Below are positions 52,641 through 62,985 of a stretch of DNA of 64,000 bases, piece after piece; the first letter of the stretch is position 1; every line of letters starts with the position of its first letter. The stretch covers positions 1,359,079,834 through 1,359,143,833 of the forward strand of contig CM066033.1 of NCBI GenBank assembly GCA_033557465.1, written 5' to 3'. The translations under genes and the position numbers were made by a program. Under the pieces are notes generated by a model. That model was not told the origin of the DNA. It ran no database searches and was given only the letters and a program-made list of their open reading frames with translations. This DNA comes from Ichthyophis bannanicus (lineage: Eukaryota; Chordata; Amphibia; Gymnophiona; Ichthyophiidae).

Positions 52641-52775
52641 TCACAGCTCCTTTATTGTCAACTCCTACCTTCCATCCCACATTGGATGCTGGGGATTCCT
52701 GGAGACAAAATGCACCCCTGATCCAGGCTCTTGCATTTTTATGGGATCTCCCCCTGGCATCTCCAGCTAGGGAGT

Positions 52776-53111
52776 CCCCATATGTGAAGACTCATTCCTG
52801 CTTGTTCCTGGAGATAGCACAGTTACTTACCTGTAACAGGTGATCTCTGGGAACAGCAGGAATTAGTCTTCACAACCCTCCCACCTCCCCTAGGAGTTGC
52901 ATCTCTTTATCTTCTTCTTCCTTTTCTCTCTCGCCTTTGTCTCAGCTTTGAAACTCAACTGAAGAGAGGCTCTGGAGAAGGTGGGAAGTCAGCGCGCAGG
53001 CGCGAGGGATGCTGCCAAAAGCTTTCTGATTGGAAACTGGGCAGCGTTCCCGTGCAGGCTCCGTCGGTACCGACGTACCCATATGTGAAGACTAATTCCT
53101 GCTGTTCCTGC
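52776..53111. repeat. DIRS E right end: ICR and right inverted repeat
   Basis: ICR: 'atgtgaagactcattcctgc', 'ttcctggagatagcacagtt', 'acttacctgtaacaggtgat', 'agcaggaattagtcttcaca'. The right arm (about 52966-53105) inverts 48105-48264 ('gccaaaagctttctgattgg' against 'aatcagaaagcttttggca'). The usual 'acctgttacaggt' extension is missing. Confidence 0.86.
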
Positions 53112-53542
53112 TTTATCTTTCTACACCTGCCTACCTTTCGGATCTACTGACTTACCATACACCCTCACGCAGTCTTCGGTCCATTCATATTTACCGCCTT
53201 CACCTTCCAAAGCCCATCTGCAATCTTCCAGGAAATCAGCATTCTACTATTTAGGACCCTCTCTGGAGCTCCCTTCCCACCAACCTCCGCACAGAAGAAT
53301 CATATCCCAAATTCCGCTCTCTCCTTAAGACTCATCTGTTCTCCCTAGCTTTCCCCCCTGACTTTTCATTTCTCTGTCTCCTATCTTTTGGTCTATCTGT
53401 TGTTCTGTCCTTACTTTCTTCTCTTTCTATCATTTATTGTAACTTCTTTTTCTCTTTCTATAATTAGTAATTTTATTTTGTAAACCGCTCCGATGTTATG
53501 GGGGGCGGTATATATTAAGTGTGAAATAAACAATAAACAATG
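53112..53542 (+). pseudogene. L2-3 ORF2 C terminus and 3' UTR
   Basis: Reads PAYLSDLLTYHTPSRSLRS, a stop (TAG at about 53252), then PLWSSLPTNLRTEESYPKFR and SLLKTHLFSLAF, parallel to the ends of L2-1 and L2-2. A CT-rich 3' UTR and the L2 tail follow to 53542. Confidence 0.8.
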
Positions 53543-53838
53543 CATCAAGCTCCAGGCTCCGGTCGCTCACCCTCCATACACCAGGTTTCACCAGAACAGG
53601 GTGGTGATCCACACGCATCCTCACTTTCTGTCAAAGGTGGTCTCTGCATTCCACCTCAACCAGTCGATAGTTTTACCGACTTTCTTCCCCTGGTCTCACG
53701 CTAACCGGGGAAAGGTGACATTGCGTACATTGGACTGCAAGCGAACGCTGGGCTTCTACCTGGAGAGCACAAAGGTGCACCGCCAGTACACCCAGCTGTT
53801 CATTTTCTTCAACCCCAATAGACTGGGCATTGCTGTTC
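53543..53838 (+). pseudogene. DIRS D tyrosine recombinase, middle part
   Basis: Resumes after L2-3: KLQAPVAHPPYTRFHQNRVV, IHTHPHFLSKVVSAFHLNQS, TLRTLDCKRTLGFYLESTK, FFNPNRLGIAV, ending at about 53838. The SELQALV segment is distorted at the junction ('gcatcaagctccaggctc'). The H-x-x-R and Tyr boxes are absent. Confidence 0.8.
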
Positions 53839-54099
53839 TTGGATTTTGATGTGGCAGTTTCCTCCTAATTTTTGGAGATTTCAGCTCTCTTTAGATTTAG
53901 ATTCCCAGCTGTTTGAATGACAGTGCATGGCCAGGAGCTACAAGCTGCAGTTCCTCCAGAACCCAATGCCACATATAGCCTGCTTCCAACTAGCAGGCAT
54001 CACTATTAAGCACAGGGCATCTGACCAGCCTAGGAGTCCAAACCTGGTTTTTCGGTTTAGTAGCACAAAGTATTTTATATGAGCAACTGGGTTGAGCCA
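53839..54099. other. Unassigned intron sequence
   Basis: About 260 bp between the end of DIRS D and the start of recognisable CR1 sequence. No coding or repeat match that I can name. Confidence 0.5.
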
Positions 54100-54369
54100 G
54101 CTATGTTTCTGAGCTTATCTATTGGAGGACAAAAGGAAGACAGAGGTACATAGACGAGACCTACAGGGACATAGTACTGAAGTCCCACCTCCAGTCTGGC
54201 AGCATCCGTTGCCATGGAGGAGGGAGATCACATGATAGGAGAGCATCACCCTGGTGTGGCAGGAAGTGATCCTGTAGCCAAGTCTTCCAGGTGATGTAAA
54301 ACCCTCTCGCATCGAGGAGGTTTCTCCAGGGTCATGTGTCCCTGAGGGAAGGGTTAGGACAGCCGTTAT

Positions 54370-54845
54370 AGTTGATTTGTTCATTAGTCATGTAGATAGC
54401 TGGGTGGCTGGTAAACGTGAGGATTGCCTAGTAACATGCCTGCCTGGTGCGAAGGAAGCAGACCTCGCACACCTCCTAGACAAGGTCTTAGTACTGGGGA
54501 GAAATCTGCTGTCTTGGTACATGTTGGTACCAGTGACATAGGAAGGTTTTGGAGGCCAAATTTAGGCTTTTAGATAGGAAATTGAAATCCAGAACTTCCA
54601 GGGTAGCATTCTCTGAAATGCTTCCCGTTCCACGTGCAGGGCCCAAAAGGCAGGCAGCGCTCCAGAGTCTCAATGCGTGGATGAGACAATGGTGCAAGGA
54701 TGAGGGTTTTGAATTTATTAGGAACTGGGCAACTTTCTGGGAAAAGGAGGGACTTTTCCAAAGGGATGGGCTCCACCTTAACCGGGATGGAACCAGGCGG
54801 CTGGCATTAACATTTAAAAAGGAGATAGAGCAGCTTTTAAACTAG
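54370..54845 (+). pseudogene. CR1-5 ORF1, SGNH esterase-like domain
   Basis: Reads VLVHVGTSDIG (about 54512, a GTND-type block III with Ser for Asn), then a clean frame 54549-54845: FRLLDRKLKSRTSRVAFSEM, LPVPRAGPKRQAALQSLN, EGFEFIRNWATFWEKEGLF and RDGLHLNRDGTRRLA. The last carries the DxxH catalytic pair of SGNH hydrolases. ORF1 proteins of CR1-type LINEs are known to carry such an esterase-like domain. The frame upstream of 54500 has several stops. Confidence 0.78.
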
Positions 54846-55039
54846 ATAATAGAAGAAAGCCAAGAGTGCATGGTTCGTAAGGATGTATCCTTGAAGGATA
54901 CTAGCAAAAGATTAAAGTTAGGGTAATCGATAGAGAGGTTCTAATAAAGGCCATAGTAACTCAAATGCCCTTAAGTACAGAGCAGGCAGAACTTAAAGAT
55001 TCTAAATTACCCCTGCCTACCGGTAACCAGAGTAATATG

Positions 55040-55720
55040 AATAAAATACAGCGTCTAAAATGCTTGTATGCAAATGTTAGAAGTCTAAAAAATAAGATGG
55101 GGGGAGTTAGAATATATAGCACTAAATGAGAAGTTAGATATGATGGGTATCTCAGAGACATGGTGGAAGGAGGACAACCAGTGGGACACTGATACCTGAA
55201 TACAAATTAAATCGCAATGATAGAGTAGATCATACCAGAGGTTGCGCTCTGTTAGAGAGGGCATTGAGTCCGCCTATCAACCGCCTGGCCATAATGAACA
55301 AATGGATGATGAAATGCTCACAGAAATCAGGGAAGCTATCAAAAGTTACAACATAGTAATAATAATGGGTGATTTCAGTTACCCCGGTATCGACTGGGAC
55401 AGTGTCATGCCAGGAGATGCTAGGGAGATAGTTCCTAGATGAAATAAACTGCTGCTTGGAGCAGCTGGTTCATGAACTGAAAAGAGGAGAAGCTATCTTA
55501 GACCTAGTCCTTAGTGAAACACAAGATCTGGTACAAGAGAATAAGGGTGTTGAGGCCATTTGGCAATAGTGATCATAGCATGATTGCATTTGATTTAATA
55601 AATAGAGGAAGTACGGCAAGGAAATCCACAGTACTACTTTTTAACTATGAAAAAATGAGGAAAATAATTAAGAAAAAACTAAAAGGAGCAGTTGTAAAGG
55701 TTAAAGATTTACATTAAGCA
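55040..55720 (+). pseudogene. CR1-5 endonuclease domain
   Basis: Fragments in several frames: CLYANVRSLKNKMG (about 55060), LDMMGISETWWKEDNQW-like (about 55135), YNIVIIMGDFSYPGIDWDSV (55350-55410; GDFNYPGIDW is typical) and FGNSDHSMIAFDL (about 55560; the SDH box has the catalytic His). Stops at 55440 and elsewhere. Confidence 0.82.
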
Positions 55721-56039
55721 TGGGTGGTGTTTAAAAATACAATCTTGGAAGCACAGACCAGCTGTATTCCATGCTTGAAGAAAAGTGGAAGGAAGTCCAA
55801 AAAACTGCCAGCATGATTTAAAGGTGAGGTCAGAGAGGCTGTTGAAGCCAAAAAAAAGCATCTTTCAGGAAATGAAAAAACGAACCAAATGACAAACTGG
55901 AAACAAGTACTGGCAAGGTAGAAGCGAGGCATTGATAAGGCAGGCAAAGAGAATTTGAAAAAAAGCTGGCTGTGGAAGTAAAAACTATAATAAAACTTTT
56001 TAAATTATATTCATAGCAAAAAACCTGTGAGAGTCAGTT

Positions 56040-57110
56040 GGACCATTGGATGATAGAGGGGTAAAAGGGGGACTAAGAGGGGACAAGGCCATAGTGGAGA
56101 GACTGAATGAATTATTTGCCTCGGTCTTTACTGAAGAAGATGTAGAGAAGTTACCCATGACTGAAATGGTATTTAAAGCTGATGCAGCAGAAGAATTGAA
56201 AGAAATATAGATAAAACTGGAAGATGTATTACAGCTATTTGATAAACTGAAGAGTAGCAAATCACCTGGACTGGATGGTATACATCAAAGGGTGTTGAAA
56301 GAACTGAAATATGAAATTGCAGACCTACTATTACTAATCTGTGAACTATCATTAAAATCATCAGTAATACCTGAAGATTGGAGAATGGCCAATGTAAAGC
56401 CAATATTTAAAAAGGGTTCCAGGGGTGATCCAGGAAACTATAGATCGGTGAGCCTGACGTCAGTACTGGGGGGAAATGGTAGAAACCATTATTAAGAACA
56501 ACATTTCTGAACATGTAGATAGTCATGGTTTAATGAGAGGAAATCAACATGGCTTTAGCCAGGGAAGGTCTTGTCTTACTAATCTATTATATTTTTTGAA
56601 GATGTAAATAAACTGGTAGACAAAAGTAGTTGGTCAATGTAGCGTATTTGGATTTTCAGACAGCCTTTGACAAGCTCCCTCATGAGGGACTATTGGTGAA
56701 GTTAAAAAGTCATGGGATAGGAGGCAGTGTACTATTTTGGATCAGGAACTGGTTAAAAGACAGAAAGTAGAGGGTAGGGCTAAATGACTAATTTTCACCA
56801 ATGGAGAAAAATGAATAGTGGAGTACCCCAGGGATCTGTGCTGGGCCCGCTGCTTTTTAATATATTCATAAATGATCTGTAAATGGGAATAACGAGTGAG
56901 GTAATCAAATTTGCAGATGGCACAAAATTATTCAAAGTTGTCAAAACCCAAAAGGATTGTGAAAAACTGCAAGAGGACCTTAATAAATCGGAAGACTGGA
57001 CGTTCAAATGGCAGATGGAATTTAATGGGCAAAGTTTTATACAACTAGGAAAGAACAACCCAAACTATGGTTACACGATGCAAGGTTGCACATTGGGAAC
57101 CACCACCTAG
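56040..57110 (+). pseudogene. CR1-5 reverse transcriptase
   Basis: LLQLFDKLKSSKSPGLDGIH-like (about 56230), LKELKYEIADLLLLICELSL (56292), SSVIPEDWRMANVKPIFKKG, GNYRSVSLTSVLG, a degraded AFDKLPHEG region (about 56660), [20 protein letters not shown] (about 56820) and VIKFADGTKLFKV (56905). The active site is FADG rather than FADD, so the second Asp is lost. Multiple stops (e.g. about 56205, 56640, 56770). Confidence 0.86.
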
Positions 57111-57180
57111 GAAAAAGATTTAGGTGTCATTGTGGATAACATGTTGAATCCCTCTGCTCAGTGTGCAGTGGCAGCCAAGA

Positions 57181-58112
57181 AACATAGAAACATGACAGCA
57201 GAAAAAGAGCATATGGCCTATTGTCTGCCCTTCCACATCACCACAAGAGTCCCTTTTTTTCCTTTACAGAGCCTCTGTGTTTGTCCCATGCTTTTTTAAA
57301 ACTTAGATACTATTCTTATCTCTACCACCTCCACTGGGAGTCTAATCCACTCATCTATCACTCTTTCCGTAAAGAAATATTTCTGCAAATTCTGAGTCTA
57401 TCCTCTTTCACCCTCATCCTATATCCCCTCGTAGCAAAGCTTGCTTTCAATCAAGAGGTTCTCCTCCTGTGCATTTATACCACAGAGGTGTTTACATGTC
57501 TGTCATATCACCTCTGCCTTGCCTTTCCTCTAAACATCTAAAGTTACATATTAAGGTCCTTAAGTTTGTCCTCATATGCTTTATAATGAAGACCATTAAC
57601 CATTTTAGTAGCCCTGACTCCTCGTATATCCTTTTGAAGGTGCGGTCTCCAGAATTGCACACAGTACTCTAAATGAAGTCGCACCAAAGACTTAGAAAGA
57701 AGCACTATCACCTCCCTTCTTCTGCTGGCCATTCCTCTCCCTATGCACCCAAGCATCCAACTAGCTTTTGCCATTGCCTTTTCTACCTGTTTAGCTACTT
57801 GAGATCATCAGACACAATCATGCCTAGGTCCCGTTCTTCTTTCGTGGAAAGAATTACATCACCACCTATACTGTACTGCTTCCTTGGTTTGTTGCAGACC
57901 AGATGCATGACCCTGCATTTTCTAGCGCATGACCCTGCATTTTCTAGCATTAAATCTCAGCTGCCAAATTCTTGACCTTTCTTCAAGCTTAGCTAGATCT
58001 CTCCTCATGTTGTTTGCACCTTCCTGGGTATCTACTCTGTTGCAGATTTTGGTATCATCTGCAAAGAAGCAAACTTTACCCTACAGCCCTTCCTCAATAT
58101 CACTAACAAAGA
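57181..58112 (-). mobile_element. CR1-like fragment, antisense (CR1-6), inside CR1-5
   Basis: The left edge 'aaacatagaaacatgacagc' is the reverse complement of a CR1 3' end. Minus-strand coding at 57544-57774 and leftover frames to 58112 include WMLGCIGRGMASRRREVIVL, RLHLEYCVQFWRPHLQKDI and, near 58070, a reversed CLFADDTK-like box ('ctgcaaagaagcaaacttta'). CR1-5 is split between AQCAVAAK and ANRMLGII ('gccaag' before, 'agcaaatagaatgctagg' after). Confidence 0.83.
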
Positions 58113-58813
58113 TGTTAAAAAGCAAATAGAATGCTAGGAATCATAAGGAAAGGAATGGAGAATAAAACAAAGGATATTATAATGCCTCTGTAACGTTCCA
58201 TGGTGCGACCGCACCTTGAATATTGTGTGCAACTCTGGTTGCTGTATCTTAAAAAGGATATAACGGAAATAGAAAAGGTACAGAGAAGAGCCACCAAATG
58301 GTAAAGGGGATGGAAGGATACCTCTTTGAAGAGAGGCTAAAAAGGTTAGGACTCCTCAACCTGGAAAAGAGATGGCTGAGGGGAGATATGATAGAGGTCT
58401 ATAAAATAATGAATGAAGTGGAACGGGTAAACATAGATCAATTGTTTACGCCATCAAAAAGTAGAAAGATTAGGGGACAAGCAATGAAGCTACAGTGTAA
58501 CCCAGATAAGACTAATAAGAGAAAATATTTTTTCGTTCAACGTGTAATCAAACTCTGGAATTCGTTACCGGAGGATGTAGTAAAAGATGTTAGTGTAACT
58601 GGGTTTAAAAAAAGGTTTAGACAGGTTCCTGGAGGAAATGTCCATAAACCATTATTAAAGGAGACCCTGGAAATCCACTGCTTGTCTCAACACAAGCACA
58701 CTGGAACCTGTGTTTTTCTGGGAAACTGCTATGTACTTGTGACCTAGATTGGAAACAGGATACTGGGCTTGATGGACCTTGGTCTGACCCAATATGGCAT
58801 ATTTTATGTTCTT
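58113..58813 (+). pseudogene. CR1-5 C-terminal domain and 3' UTR
   Basis: NRMLGIIRKGMENKTKDIIM, then a stop, [23 protein letters not shown], a frameshift near 58298, MEGYLFEERLKRLGLLNLEK, RGDMIEVYKIMNEVERVNID and KRKYFFVQRVIKLWNSLPED. The frame ends at 58745 after a shift. The CR1 tail follows. Confidence 0.85.
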
Positions 58814-58822
58814 ATGTACTAA
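58814..58822. repeat. Left 9-bp target-site duplication of RTE-2
   Basis: ATGTACTAA directly before the RTE 5' sequence; exact copy at 62444-62452. Confidence 0.87.
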
Positions 58823-59068
58823 CTTGGTTTGCAGCTTGTCGTGCTGTGAGGGCTTGTGTGCATCAGTGATGCTGAGAGCTAAACTATCAGTAGTTTAACT
58901 ACCGGCAGGGTCTCAAGATGGACAGGTCTCAGCTAAGGTGCCAGACCAAGACAAACCACCCATCTGGGCAGCAGCAGAATGGGATAGTGTTGACGGCGGA
59001 AGATCACATTTCTGTGACAACGGCAACAACACCAAACTTAAACTGCGCGGAAGAAAGGCCCGGCAAAT

Positions 59069-59200
59069 TTACATGTTCCCTGTAAAATAGTTATCTCCAA
59101 GTTATAATGCCCTGTTCAATGTAATTTCAGTTTGTTCAATGTAAACCGCACTGATGCAGAATAGCGCGGTATATAAGAGAATGTAAATAAATAAATAAAT
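59069..59200 (+). mobile_element. Short L2-tail repeat in the RTE-2 leader
   Basis: Between 'aaggcccggcaaat' and 'ctacttctgtatcttgcc'. It ends with 'aaaccgcactgatgcagaat', 'agcgcggtatataagagaat' and (AAAT)n. A possible duplication of AAAT flanks it. Confidence 0.72.
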
Positions 59201-59480
59201 CTACTTCTGTATCTTGCCATGAAAACCCAATGGATAGTTACAACAAAACAAATTGTGCTATAGTACTGGAAGATGAGACCCCCAGGTCGGAAGGCACTCA
59301 ACTAGCTACTGGGGAAGAGCTGAAGACTTTTCAGAGTAAAGCCAGCATTTATGATGTGGTTGGATCAAAGCCCTCGGGACGTCTGACTGCTGATGTAGCT
59401 GCGCATGAAATGAGTTAGAAGCTGTAAAGATGTCTTACGCATTGGAATATGGAACGTACGAAGCATGAACCCAAGGGAAG

Positions 59481-60180
59481 TTGGAGGTGGTCAAGAATGA
59501 AATGGAACGAGTACAACTTGATCTGTTGGTTGTCAGCGAACTGAAATGTACTGGCATCGGGCACTTTGCATCAGATGATCACATGGTCTACTACGCTGGA
59601 AATGAAAGACAAAGAAGAAATGGTGTTGCATTTATAATAAAGAAGAAACTTGCAAGAACTGTAATGAAATACAATGCAGTCAGCGAACGCTTAATCTCTA
59701 TTTGTCTATAAGGAATGCCTATCAACACAACTATAATTCAAGTATATGCCCCAACAACAGCTGCAAAAGAGAATGAAATTGAAGAGTTCTATGAACAAGT
59801 ACAAGCTGAAATTGACAGAACATGCAAACAGGATATCCTGATAGTCATGGGTGACTGGAACGCAAAAGTTGGCAACAAAGAAGAAGGCAAAGTAGTTGGA
59901 AAATATGGACTTGGCAACAGAAATGAAGCTGGAGAAAGACTGATAGAATTCTGCAAGACCAACGATCTATTCATCCCAAACACCTTCTTCCATCAACATA
60001 AGCGGCGACTGTACAAATGGACTTCACCCAATGGATTGTATAAAAATCAAATTGACTACATCTGTGGAAGTCAACGATGGAAAGGTTCTAGAACATCAAC
60101 AAAGACAAAACCTGGAGCTGACTGTGGTACAGATCATCAACTACTAGTATGCAAACTCAAGCTAAAGTTGAAATGCTCAT
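59481..60180 (+). pseudogene. RTE-2 endonuclease domain
   Basis: EEP-family (apurinic-type) endonuclease in one frame, interrupted by TAA at 59709-59711 and shifted near 59714. It reads MEVVKNEMERVQLDLLVVSE, LKCTGIGHF, INTTIIQVYAPTTAA, DILIVMGDWNAKVGN, RLIEFCKTNDLFIPNTFF, WTSPNGLYKNQIDYI and a final GTDHQLLVCKLKL with the catalytic DH. Intact except for the single break. Confidence 0.88.
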
Positions 60181-60840
60181 GAATGCAGCAAAATATGACC
60201 TTGAGAATATACCACTGGAATTTAAAGACTGCCTGCAAAATCGATTTGCTGCTTTAGATACAAATGACAGAGCTCCAGAAGAGTTATGGAACGACATCAA
60301 GAAGGTTGTGTTGGAAGAAAGCGAGAAGTCTCTACAAAAGGTGAAAAAGCAAAAATGGCCAAAATGGATGACAGAAGAAACTCTGAAAATTGCCCAGAAA
60401 CGCAGAGAAGCTAAAGCCAGAGGAGAAAGAAAGACAATAACAGAACTCAACAGAGATTTCCAACGTGCAGCAAGACAGGACAAGGAAAAGTACTACAACG
60501 ACGCATGCAAGGAAATAGAAGCAGAAACTATTAGAGGAAGAACAAGATCGGCTTTCCTAAAGCTACGAGAGTTAAAGAAATTGTTCCAGCCTCGAATTGG
60601 AATGTTACAAGATGCTCAAGGTTCTATGTTGAATGATGCTGAGAAGATCGAGAAAAGGTGGAAGGAATATACAGAGTTTTTATATGATAAAGATCAAGTG
60701 GACCAACAGCCGTTTAAGCCTGTACCTTATGATCGGGAACCATTGGTGATGAAAGAAGAAGTTAAAGCAGCATTGAAAGCCTTATCAAAGAACAAAGCAC
60801 CAGGCATTGATAGCATTCCCATAGAAGTATTACAGCAATT
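60149..60840 (+). pseudogene. RTE-2 linker between endonuclease and RT
   Basis: Open frame 60149-60850: LMNAAKYDLENIPLEFKDCL, RFAALDTNDRAPEELWNDIK, KVKKQKWPKWMTEETLKIAQ, then a charged region, and KNKAPGIDSIPIEVLQQ leading into the RT. It is shifted relative to the endonuclease at about 60170. Confidence 0.85.
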
Positions 60841-61028
60841 TCAACTGTGAATAATGTGTATAGTTTATTGTATTTATATAGTTGATATAGTTTACCTGTA
60901 ATCCCAAGTTTCTAAATCCCTGTTACTTGTAAATGCACTACAGTTACTCTGTATGTATATGTTTAGTTTCATGTAAACCGCGCTGATGACAATAGTGCGG
61001 TATATAAGAGATGTTAAATAAATAAATC
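60841..61028 (+). mobile_element. Short L2-tail repeat in RTE-2 ORF
   Basis: 188 bp between 'cccatagaagtattacagca' plus 'atttcaactg' and 'cttctgcagctgttaccg'. RTE-1 shows these joined. It ends in 'aaaccgcgctgatgacaat', 'agtgcggtatataagagatg' and (AAAT)n. Confidence 0.85.
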
Positions 61029-62436
61029 TTCTGCAGCTGTTACCGTACTTACAAGGCTCTGCCAAGAAATATGGAAAACAACATCATGGCCAACTGACTG
61101 GAAAAGATCTGTGTTTATACCAATACTAAAGAAGGTGATCCAACTGACTGTGGAAATTATCGCACAATCGCTCTGATCCCACATGCCAGCAAGATTCTAC
61201 TGAAGATTATTCAAAAGAGACTACAACCATACCTAAAACAAGAACTACCTGAAGTGCAAGCAGGGTTCAGGAAAGGGCGAGGAACGAGAGACATCATTGC
61301 GGATGTGAGATGGATCCTTGAAAAGATTAAAGAATACCAAAAGGATATCTATTTGTGCTTTATCGACTATAGCAAGGCTTTTGACTATGGTAGACCATGA
61401 GAAACTCTGGACCACATTAAAAAGCATGGGTATACTAGAACACCTGATCGTACTCTTGCACAATCTGTATATTGATCAAGAAGCAACAGTTCGAACAGAT
61501 CAAGGAGAAACAGAATGGTTTAAAATAAGCAAAGGTGTAAGACAAGGCTGCATACTTTCCCCCTACCTGTTTAATTTATATGCAGAACAAATCAGAGAAG
61601 CAGGATTGTATGAAGACAACAGAGGTGTGAAGATTGGTGGAAGACTCATCAACAACCTTCGCTATGCTGATGATACCACATTACTGGCGGAAAGTGAAGA
61701 TGATCTGAAACATTTGCTTCTCACAGTCAAAGAACATAGTCTCAAAATGGACTTGCACCTTAATGTAAAGAAGACAAAGATCATGACAACTGGTATAATC
61801 AACAGGTTCATCATTGAAGGAGAAGAAATTGAAATTGTGAACAACTTTAACCTACTTGAATCAACTATCAATAAAGAAGCAACAAGCTGTCAAGAAATCA
61901 GACGACGCATTGCTCTTGGCAGAATGGCTATGAAAGACCTAGATAAGATTCTCAAGAGCAGAGATGTCTCTCTCCATACAAAGATTCTACTTGTTCAAGC
62001 CATGGTATTTTCAATAACATTATATGGATGTGAAAGTTGGACAGTGAAAAAGATAGACAGGAAGAAAATTGATGCCTTTGAATTATGGTGCTGGTGGCGA
62101 ATACTGTGTATACCATGGACTGCCCGAAGAACAAACCAGTCGATACTAGAGGAGATCAAACCTAAGCTTTCTTTAGAAGCTCAGATGACAAGACTTCGAC
62201 TTTCAAACTTTGGACACATCATGCGTAGAGAGAGATCATTAGAGAAAGACGACATGCTTGGCAAGATAGAAGGTCAACGCAAAAGAGGAAGGCCAGCAAT
62301 GAGATGGATCGATACAATAACAGCAGCTACGGGTACCAGTCTGTCAACAATGAACCGCCTGACTCAAGACCGAACACAATTTAGGATAGCTATCCAGAGG
62401 GTCGCCATGAGTCGACTCCGACTCGACGGCACTTAA
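61029..62436 (+). pseudogene. RTE-2 reverse transcriptase and C-terminal domain
   Basis: CGNYRTIALIPHASKILLKI (about 61150), QAGFRKGRGTRDII, FIDYSKAFDY with a 1-nt shift at about 61385, then a single frame to the stop: VDHEKLWTTLKSMGILEHLI, GVRQGCILSPYLFNLYAEQ, NLRYADDTTLLAESEDD (YADD intact, about 61660), KMDLHLNVKKTKIM, YGCESWTVKKIDRKKIDAFE, LSNFGHIMRRERSLEKDD and KRGRPAMRWIDTI, ending RLDGT. The C-terminal 372-residue frame is clean, so this is a fairly young copy. Confidence 0.9.
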
Positions 62437-62443
62437 CAACAAC

Positions 62444-62452
62444 ATGTACTAA
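62444..62452. repeat. Right 9-bp target-site duplication of RTE-2
   Basis: ATGTACTAA, exact match to 58814-58822, directly after the RTE 3' end. Confidence 0.87.
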
Positions 62453-62985
62453 TATTTCCTGACTGTTGTGTGCAAGGTATCCGAGCTTCTTGTGCAACAC
62501 CCATCCTTGAGAACTAGATTGTGATCTTAGAAAAGTAGAAAATAATGATGGATAAAAGACCATATGAGCCTGTCCAGTCTACCCCTTTATTCCTACTACT
62601 GGGTCCTACAGTCGCCCATTCTTATAATTTGGCTGTGTTGGTGAAAAACCAGAAAGACTGTTGATTATAGTTCATGATTTATGAAATAAAATAAAAATAC
62701 ATTTGTCTTTTATCATTAATATATTTTAATTAATTTTGACTGAAATGATAAAGTGGTATAAAAATTTTGGTTAAATAAAATAAAATAAATTTTGCATGAA
62801 AATGGTAGTTGATGAGCTTTGCATGATGACTTAATATTAAAGGTGCAGTTCTTTCTTTTTGTTGAATCTTAATAGGCCAACCATTTCTTTTTGCCATTTC
62901 ATGTAGTTTTAGGAGTTCTTTAGACTGGACTATGAAAACGTGAACAGAAGAAAATTAGCTTGATTTCAATTTTTTTTTCTTTGAG
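62453..62985. other. Host intron with repeat tails
   Basis: 62530-62600 ('gataaaagaccatatgagcc') resembles a CR1 3' end in antisense. 62735-62790 ('aatgataaagtggtataaaa', (AAAT)n) is an L2/SINE tail. The end is a polypyrimidine tract (62969-62982) serving the exon at 62986. Confidence 0.6.

Larger units (their letters stand above)
48105..53111 (+). mobile_element. Non-autonomous DIRS derivative E (gag retained, pol and recombinase absent)
   Basis: 5.0 kb. Left inverted repeat 48105-48264, right inverted repeat about 52966-53105, ICR about 52776-52880. The gag C-terminal part is open (49515-50504), but no RT, RNase H or recombinase follows. About 2.1 kb (50505-52640) shows no similarity to any other DIRS copy here. 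The right terminal extension is deleted ('ctgttcctgctttatcttt'). Flanks 'gagccata' and 'tctttctacacc' rejoin to restore L2-3 (RAI-SLYTPAYL-like), with no target duplication. Confidence 0.85.
47470..53542 (+). mobile_element. L2-like LINE (L2-3), interrupted by DIRS E
   Basis: 5'-truncated L2. ORF2 runs 47491-48104, resumes at 53112-53464 after DIRS E, and is followed by the 3' UTR ('aaaccgctccgatgttatgg', 'ggcggtatatattaagtgtg', AATAAACAAT end at 53542). The 5' end carries a 21-bp inverted copy of its own first bases (47470-47490). It is inserted in the recombinase of DIRS D. Confidence 0.87.
44298..53838 (+). mobile_element. DIRS-like retrotransposon D, split by L2-3, 3' end lost
   Basis: Left inverted repeat (about 44298-44450, 'tctccatgaacaagcaggaa'), decayed gag (44675-45590), pol (45590-47040) and recombinase start (47040-47469). 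It then continues after the L2 at 53543-53838 with the recombinase middle. It ends abruptly at about 53838; no ICR or right repeat follows. The left end resembles the right end of DIRS A. It is an old copy, and its insertion cut CR1-4. Confidence 0.8.
54100..58813 (+). mobile_element. CR1-like LINE, long copy (CR1-5), with a nested antisense CR1
   Basis: Carries an ORF1 esterase-like region (54500-54845), endonuclease (55040-55720), RT (56040-57110) and C-terminal domain (58115-58750). The 3' tail 'tgatggaccttggtctgacc', 'tatggcatattttatgttct' ends at about 58813. It is the most complete CR1 here. An antisense CR1-6 is inserted at 57181-58112, and RTE-2 landed at its 3' end. Confidence 0.88.
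58823..62443 (+). mobile_element. RTE/BovB-like LINE, long copy (RTE-2)
   Basis: About 3.6 kb with 5' leader ('ctcagctaaggtgccagacc'), endonuclease (59481-60180), linker, reverse transcriptase (61030-61990) and C-terminal domain to TAA at 62434-62436. The 3' end 'gactccgactcgacggcact' then 'taacaacaac' matches the RTE-1 3' end. The 9-bp flanking repeats show insertion into the tail of CR1-5. Short L2-tail repeats are inserted at about 59069-59200 and 60841-61028. Confidence 0.92.
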
